DNA of 5,503 bases from an uncultured Cloacibacillus sp. Its GTDB lineage: Bacteria > Synergistota > Synergistia > Synergistales > Synergistaceae. The position numbers and the translations under genes were made by a program. Under the pieces are notes generated by a model. That model saw nothing but the letters and a program-made list of their open reading frames with translations, made no database searches and had not been told where the DNA came from. The DNA lies in the NCBI GenBank assembly GCA_900544635.1, contig UQVV01000132.1, positions 1-5,503 on the forward strand, given 5' to 3'. Shown piece by piece: positions 1 to 5,503 of the stretch (its first letter is position 1; each line of letters opens with the position of its first letter).

Positions 1-537
1 CATCGACAGAGTGGCCGCGCTTCCCGTTATGAAACCCGCCATGCAGATTACCGCGGAGTCGCCCAGCGCGAAGGTGAAGCCCGCGAGCGCGCCCGTCAGC
101 TCGACGAGCGCGTCGTTTATGCCGAGCACCATCGAGCTGATGTACTGGAGCCGCTCGTCGTCGATCATGGCGATGAGCGCCTGCTCGTGCTCCTCCTCCT
201 GCTTGAATATCTCGAGCGCCACGGGCGCGGCCTCGGCGATTTTCGCGTACTCGGCCTGAGCCTTCTGCTCGCCCGTCTCCATCATGTTTATGACGAAGGT
301 GAGGCCGAAGAGCAGGCCGCACAGTCTGTAAAGCGTGACTTTGAACATATTCGGCTTAGGCATTTCGCCGGTGAAGCCGCTCCATATCTCGGCGTGCTTC
401 TTCTCCTCGGCCGCGATGCGGGCCAGAGTTTTGCCGTTTTCTCCCTGCACTCGGCGGGCCATGTAGCCGTATATCACATGCTCAGTTATTTCGCCGAGCT
501 GCATCGCCTTTATCGCTGCGAGCGATTGTTCGTTCAT
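1..537 (-). CDS. VIT1/CCC1-family metal transporter with N-terminal ferritin-like domain (C-terminus off window)
   Basis: The visible 179 residues start at an ATG at 537-535, preceded by a good Shine-Dalgarno GGGAGGAA (547-554). Residues 1-130 form a ferritin-like (erythrin/rubrerythrin-type) helical bundle. Likely diiron ligands are E16, E45 and H48 (EEKKH), E87 or E90 (MMETGE), and E114 and H117 (EEEH). From about residue 133 the VIT1 membrane domain begins: the stretch VLGINDALVELTGALAGF (138-154) is the typical first transmembrane segment of this family, and a second segment starts near 162. By family knowledge such fusions (MbfA-like) sit in the cytoplasmic membrane and export iron or manganese, with the ferritin domain sensing or binding metal. 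Metal and direction here are inferred. The frame is open to base 1, so roughly 100 or more C-terminal residues lie outside. It is the third gene of a minus-strand cluster, 22 bases after the NSS transporter. No clear Fur-type operator was seen. Confidence 0.88.
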   Translation of the reverse strand, partial: MNEQSLAAIKAMQLGEITEHVIYGYMARRVQGENGKTLARIAAEEKKHAEIWSGFTGEMPKPNMFKVTLYRLCGLLFGLTFVINMMETGEQKAQAEYAKIAEAAPVALEIFKQEEEHEQALIAMIDDERLQYISSMVLGINDALVELTGALAGFTFALGDSAVICMAGFITGSAATLSM

Positions 538-559
538 GGTGTAAAATTCCTCCCGTTTC

Positions 560-1906
560 CTAGCCTATGCCGCCGAGCATTATGCCGAGCGCCAGGACGA
601 GCAGCGCGATGCCGCAGTACAGATATTTGCCGAGCGGCAGGAGCCACTCCGGAACTGTCCCGCCTCTGCCGAGTCCGATCTGTTCCTTCGCAAAGCGCGG
701 CCCCATTATCCAATAGAAGATGAACGCCGCGATGAACGCGCCGACCGGACAGACGTAAATCGAGACGACGTCCATCCATTCGCCGATGACGTTCCCGTTT
801 TCAAGGAAAACGCCGCAGAGCGCCGCCGCCGTTATGACTAGGCCGACAGATACCGGGCGCGAGAAGCCGAAGCGCTCCTGTATCATCTCTATAGGCGTCT
901 CCAGCAGGTTCACGAGCGAGGTCGCGGCGGCGAAAAGTATCGCCGCGAAGAAAATTATCGCGAACATCATGCCGCCAGTCATCTCGCGGAAAATCATCGG
1001 CAGCGTTATGAACATGAGCGGCGGCCCTGAGGCCGGGTCGAGGCCGAAGGCGAATACCGCCGGGATGACGACTATCGCCGCGAGCATGGCCGCGAGCGTG
1101 TCGAAGACCGCAATGTTCATCGAGCAGAAGAGCACGTTTTCCTTTTTATCAAGGTACGAGCCGTAGACTATCGTCCCGTTGCCAGCGAGCGAGAGCGAGA
1201 AGAAGGCCTGTCCGAGCGCGAAAATCCACGTCTCGGGGTTCAGCAGGTGCTTCGCGTCGGGAAGTATGAAAAGGTACTTGTAGCCCTCGGACGCTCCCGG
1301 CATCATCGCGACGCGCACAGCCATGTATATGAACATGACGTAGAAGAGCGGCATCATGACCTTGCAGACGCGTTCGATGCTCTTCGATATTCCCGCCGTC
1401 GCCATCGCAAAGCCAGTCGCGAGCGCGAGCATGTGCCATCCGAAGCTGCCGAAATCTCCGCATATTGCGCCGAAGTACGCGCCGACGTCCTCCGCCGCGA
1501 ACATCGCGCCGGAAAGCGAGCCCCAGAGATAGCGCAGCACCCAGCCCATGATTATCGCGTAGCCGGTCGCCATCGCGAAAGAGCCGACGACGGGGATGAG
1601 GCCGATATTTTTCAAAGGCTTGCCGCGCTCCGTGAGCGCCTTGCGGAAGGTCGCGTAAGGGCCGCTGCGCCCCCAGCGCCCGAAGGCTATCTCGGAGACG
1701 ACGCCAGTGCAGCCGAGCACAACGACGCAGATTATATACGGTATTAGGTACGACGAGCCGCCGTATCGCGCGGCGCGGTACGGGAAGGCCCAGACGTTCG
1801 CCATTCCGACCGCCGAGCCGACGCAGGCGATTATGAATCCCCAGCGGCTTCCCCACTGGTCGCGGCTCTCAAGGCCGCCGAAATTTTTATCTTTTCCCAA
1901 ATGCAC
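560..1906 (-). CDS. Sodium-dependent transporter of the NSS (SNF) family, probable amino-acid uptake
   Basis: A 448-residue membrane protein with about 11 hydrophobic segments (near 23-43, 52-75, 100-130, 156-174, 181-202, 227-251, 259-288, 313-340, 351-369, 379-402, 426-447), the usual number and length for bacterial NSS proteins such as MhsT and Tyt1. Family marks are GSAVGMANVWAFPY (30-43) for the unwound TM1, FFSLSLAGNGTIVYGSY (235-251) for TM6, and AATS (327-330) in TM8, matching the sodium-2 site Thr/Ser of LeuT. D379 corresponds to the outer-gate Asp of LeuT TM10, but the partner Arg of TM1 is Ala (A40). Substrate cannot be read from sequence; amino acids are the family norm. The longest frame starts at GTG 1906, but the Shine-Dalgarno GAAGGG (1911-1916) is only 4 bases away and is better spaced (10 bases) for TTG at 1900, which would give 446 residues. 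The gap to the upstream hydrolase is 15 bases, so co-transcription is likely. Confidence 0.93.
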   Translation of the reverse strand: MHLGKDKNFGGLESRDQWGSRWGFIIACVGSAVGMANVWAFPYRAARYGGSSYLIPYIICVVVLGCTGVVSEIAFGRWGRSGPYATFRKALTERGKPLKNIGLIPVVGSFAMATGYAIIMGWVLRYLWGSLSGAMFAAEDVGAYFGAICGDFGSFGWHMLALATGFAMATAGISKSIERVCKVMMPLFYVMFIYMAVRVAMMPGASEGYKYLFILPDAKHLLNPETWIFALGQAFFSLSLAGNGTIVYGSYLDKKENVLFCSMNIAVFDTLAAMLAAIVVIPAVFAFGLDPASGPPLMFITLPMIFREMTGGMMFAIIFFAAILFAAATSLVNLLETPIEMIQERFGFSRPVSVGLVITAAALCGVFLENGNVIGEWMDVVSIYVCPVGAFIAAFIFYWIMGPRFAKEQIGLGRGGTVPEWLLPLGKYLYCGIALLVLALGIMLGGIG

Positions 1907-1921
1907 CAGTCCCTTCGCAGT

Positions 1922-2842
1922 TTACCGCGCCGCCGCGGCCCTTCTTATCCAGCCGAGATAGCCGTTCGCCGACTGTCCGATGAAGAACAGTTCTCTGTTT
2001 TTGACGTTTTCGGGCAGTTTTTTCAGCTTTTCCATCACAGGGTCGCGGCGCAAAAGCTCCGCGACTGCCTCCTCGCGTCCGGCTTCGGGCGGAAGCTGCG
2101 ACAAAATCTCAAGCCACAGCTCCATCTGTTTTTTCGCGCGCTCGAAGGCCGGGATATAGTCCGTCAGCCAGCCCGAGTGCGGGAAGCATACTATATCGAC
2201 ATCCTTCAGCGCAAGCAGCTTTTCAAGCGAAGCCATCGCCGTGTCGTAATAAAACTTGTGCGGCGTCGCCGGGCGCGTGAAATAGCTGCCGTCGTCGAGG
2301 CGGAACCAGCAGCCCGCCGCCTCGCCCGCGAAGAGTATCCTGCGCCCGCCGAGCTCGTAGATATACGAGCTGTGGTGCGGCGCGTGGCCCGGCGTGTCGA
2401 TGACGGTGAGGCCGGGAATTTCGTCGCCGTCGCCTAGCATGTTCTCCGCGGGAACGGGCAGCGGCTCGCCGTAAACGTCGCAGAGGCTGCCGAGCGAGGT
2501 GCGGCTTCCCGCGATCAGCTTCGACGGGTCTACGAGATGCGGACGGCCCTTCGCTGGCGCGAGCAGCTTCGTATCCGGGTAACGCCGGATGAAATGTCCC
2601 GCGCCGCCCGCGTGGTCGAGATGTATGTGCGTGTAGATGAGATAGTCGATCCTGGGATTTCCAAGCTCTTCGAGCCGCGCGAACAGCTCCGGCACGGCGC
2701 TCGCCGGCCCAGTCTCGACGAGGATGTTCTGCGCGCGCGCCTCGTCCTTTATGAACCAGCCGTCGAGGAACGACTCAAAGCCGCCTCGCGGTATCGGCAG
2801 ATTGATTTTATAAAATCCCGGAAAAAGCTCCGAACAAGCCAT
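1922..2842 (-). CDS. Metallo-beta-lactamase-fold metal-dependent hydrolase
   Basis: A soluble 306-residue protein with no signal peptide. The metal-binding motif is complete in layout: H72-x-H74-x-D76-H77 (THIHLDHAGG), H153 (PGHAPHH), and H222 (FPHSGW). The bridging residue, usually Asp, is Glu (E174 in FAGEAAG), and the early strand motif usually read as LIDTG is LVETG (E43). From memory both are features of a subfamily that also carries HLVDPSKL (102-109) and PVP before the third strand, so they probably do not mean loss of activity. Residues 223-306 form a helical C-terminal extension. Substrate is unknown; relatives cleave thioesters, lactones and phosphoesters. The start is ATG at 2842 with GAAGGG (2853-2858) 10 bases upstream. 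It is the first gene of the minus cluster with the NSS transporter and the VIT1 protein, and is divergent from the flavin reductase. Confidence 0.9.
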   Translation of the reverse strand: MACSELFPGFYKINLPIPRGGFESFLDGWFIKDEARAQNILVETGPASAVPELFARLEELGNPRIDYLIYTHIHLDHAGGAGHFIRRYPDTKLLAPAKGRPHLVDPSKLIAGSRTSLGSLCDVYGEPLPVPAENMLGDGDEIPGLTVIDTPGHAPHHSSYIYELGGRRILFAGEAAGCWFRLDDGSYFTRPATPHKFYYDTAMASLEKLLALKDVDIVCFPHSGWLTDYIPAFERAKKQMELWLEILSQLPPEAGREEAVAELLRRDPVMEKLKKLPENVKNRELFFIGQSANGYLGWIRRAAAAR

Positions 2843-2872
2843 GATATTACGTCCCTTCAGTAAATTTCCGCC

Positions 2873-2893
2873 GCGCGCCGACGTAGGGCGCGC
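2873..2893. repeat. GC-rich inverted repeat in the leader of the hydrolase operon
   Basis: Perfect 7-base arms GCGCGCC (2873-2879) and GGCGCGC (2887-2893) flank the 7-base loop GACGTAG. On the minus strand it would lie about 30 bases before the hydrolase start codon, so it could fold in the operon leader or act as a DNA site. No U-run follows on that strand, so it does not look like a terminator. In GC-rich DNA a 7-base repeat may also be chance. Confidence 0.4.
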
Positions 2894-2902
2894 AGAATAA
2901 TT

Positions 2903-2932
2903 TTAGCGCGAAAGGCGATACGGTACTATAAT
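2903..2932 (+). promoter_or_regulatory. Probable sigma-70 type promoter of the flavin reductase gene
   Basis: A perfect TATAAT box sits at 2927-2932, in an AT-rich pocket inside GC-rich DNA. A weak -35 candidate TTAGCG (2903-2908, three of six matches to TTGACA) lies 18 bases upstream. The predicted transcription start is near 2939-2940, giving a leader of about 50 bases before the CTG start. The weak -35 suggests that an activator could be involved. The same AT pocket reads TATTAT on the minus strand, but no fitting -35 was found for the hydrolase operon. Confidence 0.6.
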
Positions 2933-2940
2933 ATCCAAAG

Positions 2941-2960
2941 CGGAAAATAAAAATTTTCCG
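2941..2960. repeat. Perfect palindrome at the predicted transcription start (operator or 5' stem-loop)
   Basis: Arms CGGAAAAT (2941-2948) and ATTTTCCG (2953-2960) are exact reverse complements around AAAA. The repeat starts 8 bases after the TATAAT box, so it begins at or just after the predicted +1. A bound protein there would block transcription of the flavin reductase gene; alternatively the RNA would begin with a stem-loop, a known mRNA-stabilising arrangement. The repeat ends 13 bases before the Shine-Dalgarno, so it does not itself sequester the ribosome site. Confidence 0.55.
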
Positions 2961-2973
2961 GCGACGTAAAGAC

Positions 2974-2980
2974 AAAGGAG
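2974..2980 (+). promoter_or_regulatory. Shine-Dalgarno AAAGGAG that decides the CTG start of the flavin reductase
   Basis: AAAGGAG ends 8 bases before CTG at 2989. The nearest in-frame ATG (3019) is 38 bases away, too far to be served by it, and no ATG, GTG or TTG occurs in frame between the upstream stop TAA (2929-2931) and 3019. Confidence 0.7.
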
Positions 2981-2988
2981 AGATAACA

Positions 2989-3564
2989 CTGCCAAAGCTC
3001 ACGTGGAAACCCGGCACGATGCTCTACCCGCTGCCGCCCGTCATGGTGTCGTGCGGCACGATGGAGAAATCTAACATCATCACCGTGGCGTGGACCGGGA
3101 CTGTGAACAGCGAGCCGCCGATGACGTACGTCTCCGTGCGCCCCGAGCGCCACTCCTACGCCATAATAAAGGAGCGCGGCGAGTTCGTCATAAACCTGAC
3201 GACGGAGCGGCTCGTGCGCGCCGCCGACCTCTGCGGAGTCAGGTCTGGCTGCGACCTGCAGAAGTTCCGCTTCTGCCGCCTAACGCCCGCTCCGGCCTCG
3301 GCGGTCTCCGCTCCGCTCATCGCCGAAAGCCCGGTAAATATTGAATGCCGCGTTGAACAGCGGCTGGCGCTCGGAAGCCACGACATGTTCCTCGCGAAGG
3401 TGCTCGCCGTAGACGTCGACGAAGCCCTGCTCGACGCGAAGGGCGTGCTCCACCTGGAGCGCGCGGGCCTCGCCGCCTACGTCCACGGGCGCTACCGCGC
3501 GCTGGGCCGCGAGCTTGGCAAATTCGGATTTTCCGTTCAGAAAAAACAGGAGGCGAAAAGATAA
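2989..3564 (+). CDS. Flavoredoxin-like flavin reductase family protein (FMN-binding split barrel), apparent CTG start
   Basis: From CTG 2989 the product is 191 residues, close to the usual family length of about 190. The N-terminal PKLTWKPGTMLYPLP (2-16) is the expected family opening, lost in part if translation began at ATG 3019 (181 residues). NIITVAWTGTV and PPMTYVSVRPERHSY (29-57) form the FMN-binding part of the split barrel, GEFVINLTT (64-72) follows, and GSHDMFLAKV (129-138) is the well-known second signature. The end, YVHGRYRALGRELGKFGFS (164-182), is also typical. Relatives such as Desulfovibrio flavoredoxin bind FMN and pass electrons or reduce flavin with NAD(P)H; the true partner here is unknown. 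The protein is soluble and cytoplasmic. It has its own promoter and palindrome and is followed with no gap by the small CxxC protein. The assignment to family is firm; the reaction is inferred. Confidence 0.9.
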   Translation: MPKLTWKPGTMLYPLPPVMVSCGTMEKSNIITVAWTGTVNSEPPMTYVSVRPERHSYAIIKERGEFVINLTTERLVRAADLCGVRSGCDLQKFRFCRLTPAPASAVSAPLIAESPVNIECRVEQRLALGSHDMFLAKVLAVDVDEALLDAKGVLHLERAGLAAYVHGRYRALGRELGKFGFSVQKKQEAKR

Positions 3565-3720
3565 ATGCTTAGATGCGCGATATGCCAGAAGCCGCTGCGC
3601 GAATGCTGCGACCTCTTCCACGAGGCCACCGACGAAAACGGCGAAACTGTCGTAATCTGCTACGAATGCGCCGAGGAACACAAGATTCCGTTCGAGGACG
3701 AGGGCGCGGAAGAGAATTAG
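3565..3720 (+). CDS. Small CxxC/CxxC protein, probable zinc ribbon, function unknown
   Basis: A 51-residue acidic protein that starts at ATG 3565, the base right after the TAA of the flavin reductase, with a strong Shine-Dalgarno AGGAGG (3548-3553) inside that gene, 11 bases upstream. It stops at TAG 3718-3720. Two cysteine pairs, C4-x-x-C7 (CAIC) and C32-x-x-C35 (CYEC), about 24 residues apart, fit a four-cysteine zinc (or iron) site; C14 and C15 are further cysteines. The C-terminal ten residues are nearly all acidic or small (EDEGAEEN). The zero gap and buried ribosome site suggest translational coupling to the flavin reductase and a linked role, such as a redox or metal-binding partner. 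I do not recognise a named family. Confidence 0.8.
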   Translation: MLRCAICQKPLRECCDLFHEATDENGETVVICYECAEEHKIPFEDEGAEEN

Positions 3721-3750
3721 CTTCGCCGCCGCATAAAGCCGAAAAAGTAT

Positions 3751-3785
3751 GCGCGGGACGCTTTGTTGGGGGAAGCGTCCCGCGC
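3751..3785 (-). terminator. Strong hairpin terminator between converging genes, best fit for glnN
   Basis: Perfect 13-base arms (3751-3763 GCGCGGGACGCTT, 3773-3785 AAGCGTCCCGCGC) flank a 9-base loop. On the minus strand the stem is followed by ATAC and then TTTTT (3746-3742), a fair intrinsic terminator about 22 bases after the glnN stop. On the plus strand the nearest T-run (3805-3809) is some 20 bases away, so for the flavin reductase pair the hairpin is at most a weak terminator or a 3' mRNA protector. Confidence 0.75.
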
Positions 3786-3807
3786 GCGGTACAGTAGTAA
3801 GGGGTTT

Positions 3808-5503
3808 TTAGACGCTGTATAACAGCTCTCCGTAAGTCGGGTACGGCCAGTATTTTTCCCCGACAAACTTCTCAATTTCGTCGGCCGCCGCGCGCAGCGC
3901 GTCCATTATCGGAATGACGCTGTCTTTGTAGTAGACGGCTTTCTCAAGCTCTCCCGCCTCCGGCACGCGGCCGAGGGCTTCTTCGAGCTTTCCCAAATTC
4001 ATATAGAGCGAGTCGGTGTAGCCGCGCAGGTGCTTGAGCATATTTATCTCCATCGCACAGTCGATATCCGGGCAGGCATCCTTTATTGCGACGGCCGTCT
4101 CGCTGAGCCGCTTCAGGTATGTGTACGAGGCCGGGATGATGTCCTTGCGCACCATCTCCGCCATCGTCAGCGCCTCGATGCGTATGACCTTGCAGTAATT
4201 TTCGAGGTGTACCTCGCAGCGCGAGCGCATCTCCACTTCCGTAAAGACCTTGTGCTTCGAGAAGAGGGCTATGTTTTTCTCGTCGACGTAGTGCGGCATC
4301 GCCTCGGGCGTCGTGCGGTAGTTCGGCAGACCGCGCCGCTCCGCCTCCGCAATCCACGATTCGTCGTAGCCGTTGCCGTCGAAGAGTATGCGCTTGTGCT
4401 CGCGTATCGTCTTTCGGATGAGCTCGTTGAGCGCGGCATTGAAGTCCTGCGCGCCCTCGAGCGCGTCCGCGAACTGCTCCAGCTCCTCCGCGACGACGGT
4501 GTTGAGCACGATGCAGGGACCAGCTATCGACTGGCTGGAGCCGAGCATACGGAATTCAAATTTGTTTCCGGTGAATGCGAAGGGCGAAGTCCTGTTGCGG
4601 TCCGTCGCGTCCTTGCGGAAGACCGGCAGCATGTCGACGCCTATCCTCATGTGGCTCGCGGCGCGCCCATTGTAGGGACGGCCCTCTTCTATCGCGCCGA
4701 GTATCTCGGTCAGCTCCGAGCCGATGAACATCGAGATGACGGCGGGCGGCGCTTCGTGGCCTCCGAGCCTGTGGTCGTTCGCCGCAGTCGCGACGGTTGC
4801 GCGCAGCATGTCCTGATATTCGTCTACGCCTTTTATTACCGCGCAGAGGAAGAGCAGGAATTGCGCGTTCTCGGACGGCGTCTTGCCAGGGTCGAGGAGG
4901 TTCGCGCCTGTGTCCGTGGCAAGCGACCAGTTGACGTGCTTGCCAGAGCCGTTGACTTCGGCGAAGGGCTTTTCGTGCAGCAGGCAGACGAGGCCGTTGC
5001 GGTCCGCGACCTTCTTCATCATCTCCATCGTGAGCTGGTTGTGGTCGCAGCCGATGTTCGTGTCGCTGAATACCGGCGCGAGCTCGTGCTGCGACGGCGC
5101 GACTTCGTTGTGCTCCGTCTTCGCCATTATGCCGAGCTTCCAGAGTTCCTCGTCGAGCTCCGCCATGAACTTCGCGACACGCGGCCTTATCGCGCCGAAG
5201 TAATGGTCGTCGAGCTCCTGTCCCTTAGGCGGCTTAGCTCCGAAGAGCGTGCGCCCCGTGTAGCGCAGGTCCTTGCGCTTTTTGTAGAGCTCTTTATCTA
5301 TAAGGAAATATTCCTGCTCCGGGCCGACGGTCGTCGTGACGTGCGCCGCTGAGTTGTTGCCGAAGAGGCGCAGAATGCGCAGCGCCTGCGCGTTGATGAC
5401 CTCCATCGAGCGCAGCAGCGGCGTCTTCTTGTCGAGCACTTCGCCGCCGTATGAGCAGAAGACGGTCGGTATGCAGAGCGTGTTTTCGTTTATAAATGCG
5501 TAG
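3808..5503 (-). CDS. glnN: Type III glutamine synthetase GlnN (N-terminus off window)
   Basis: Catalyses ATP-dependent condensation of glutamate and ammonia to glutamine in the cytoplasm. The frame is open from the right edge to TAA at 3808-3810, giving 564 visible residues; GSIII proteins are about 690-730 long, so roughly 130-160 N-terminal residues are missing. The first visible residues ([14 protein letters not shown]) are internal family sequence, so the GTG at 5439 is not the true start. Signatures, numbered on visible residues: [10 protein letters not shown] (near 60-69), [14 protein letters not shown] (132-145), [12 protein letters not shown] (183-194) with glutamate/ATP-site residues, [12 protein letters not shown] (242-253), and [16 protein letters not shown] (303-318). 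The C-terminal helical part of GSIII is intact to the end ([14 protein letters not shown]). GSIII is common in Bacteroidetes, Clostridia and Synergistota and forms dodecamers. It is transcribed towards the flavin reductase pair and ends at a shared hairpin. Its promoter is outside the window. Confidence 0.95.
   Translation of the reverse strand, partial: YAFINENTLCIPTVFCSYGGEVLDKKTPLLRSMEVINAQALRILRLFGNNSAAHVTTTVGPEQEYFLIDKELYKKRKDLRYTGRTLFGAKPPKGQELDDHYFGAIRPRVAKFMAELDEELWKLGIMAKTEHNEVAPSQHELAPVFSDTNIGCDHNQLTMEMMKKVADRNGLVCLLHEKPFAEVNGSGKHVNWSLATDTGANLLDPGKTPSENAQFLLFLCAVIKGVDEYQDMLRATVATAANDHRLGGHEAPPAVISMFIGSELTEILGAIEEGRPYNGRAASHMRIGVDMLPVFRKDATDRNRTSPFAFTGNKFEFRMLGSSQSIAGPCIVLNTVVAEELEQFADALEGAQDFNAALNELIRKTIREHKRILFDGNGYDESWIAEAERRGLPNYRTTPEAMPHYVDEKNIALFSKHKVFTEVEMRSRCEVHLENYCKVIRIEALTMAEMVRKDIIPASYTYLKRLSETAVAIKDACPDIDCAMEINMLKHLRGYTDSLYMNLGKLEEALGRVPEAGELEKAVYYKDSVIPIMDALRAAADEIEKFVGEKYWPYPTYGELLYSV

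Noticed and set aside
187..723. A 178-codon plus-strand frame across the VIT1 and NSS genes
   Set aside because: It runs antisense across two recognised genes and the gap between them, with Arg-rich translation and no family features.
1149..1856. A 235-codon minus-strand frame inside the NSS transporter gene
   Set aside because: It is the same-strand alternate frame of a clear membrane protein and translates to Arg-rich sequence without membrane segments or motifs.
1901..2437. A 178-codon plus-strand frame antisense to the hydrolase
   Set aside because: It is the complement of the conserved metallo-beta-lactamase-fold gene and shows no domain of its own.
2928..2956. Minus-strand TATTAT promoter for the hydrolase operon, back to back with the flavin reductase promoter
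   Set aside because: The -10 hexamer matches five of six bases but every -35 window at 15-18 bases gives A/T runs unlike TTGACA; it may only be the reverse reading of the plus-strand TATAAT.
3573..3797. A 74-codon plus-strand frame overlapping the small CxxC gene
   Set aside because: It has no ribosome site, is Arg-rich, and runs through the terminator hairpin; the frame starting at 3565 has the strong Shine-Dalgarno and paired cysteines.
4030..5352. A 440-codon open frame on the plus strand antisense to glnN
   Set aside because: It lies wholly inside the well-supported GlnN gene, its translation is Arg/Val/Leu-rich low-quality sequence with no recognisable domain, and GC-rich codon bias readily keeps this antisense frame free of stops.
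5437..5439. GTG as the start of glutamine synthetase
   Set aside because: Conserved GSIII sequence continues upstream in the same frame to the window edge, so this GTG is an internal valine codon.

Overview
The window is GC-rich bacterial DNA, densely coded, with short intergenic gaps and Shine-Dalgarno-led genes. The mix of a type III (GlnN) glutamine synthetase, a flavoredoxin-like flavin reductase, an NSS amino-acid transporter and a ferritin-domain VIT1 protein fits an anaerobic, amino-acid-using bacterium. The GC content and protein wording suggest the Synergistota (Cloacibacillus or Synergistes type), with an anaerobic Firmicute as the alternative. This is an inference from protein character only; no rRNA or marker gene is present.

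Layout. Positions 1-2842, minus strand, read right to left, hold a three-gene probable operon. It comprises a metallo-beta-lactamase-fold hydrolase (1922-2842), a sodium-dependent NSS-family transporter (560-1906) and a VIT1/CCC1-type metal transporter with an N-terminal ferritin-like domain (1-537, running off the left edge). The gaps are only 15 and 22 bases. Positions 2843-2988 are a divergent regulatory region with a perfect TATAAT box on the plus strand, a perfect 8+8 palindrome at the predicted transcription start, and a GC-rich hairpin on the side of the hydrolase. Positions 2989-3720, plus strand, hold a flavin reductase that seems to start at CTG, followed with no gap by a 51-residue CxxC/CxxC protein. 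A strong hairpin at 3751-3785 separates this pair from glnN (3808 to the right edge, minus strand, N-terminus missing). No other gene is seen in the intergenic stretches, all of which are under 150 bases.

How the genes may work together. The minus operon combines solute uptake, a small-molecule hydrolase and metal (iron or manganese) handling, with no obvious single pathway. The plus-strand pair looks like a flavin/redox protein with a possible small metal-binding partner. GlnN assimilates ammonia. The genes look like ordinary chromosomal housekeeping or accessory metabolism. I see no phage, transposon, CRISPR or defence signature and no convincing new system. The points most worth a second look are the CTG start, the palindrome at the transcription start, the unusual gate residue in the transporter, and the coupled small CxxC protein.
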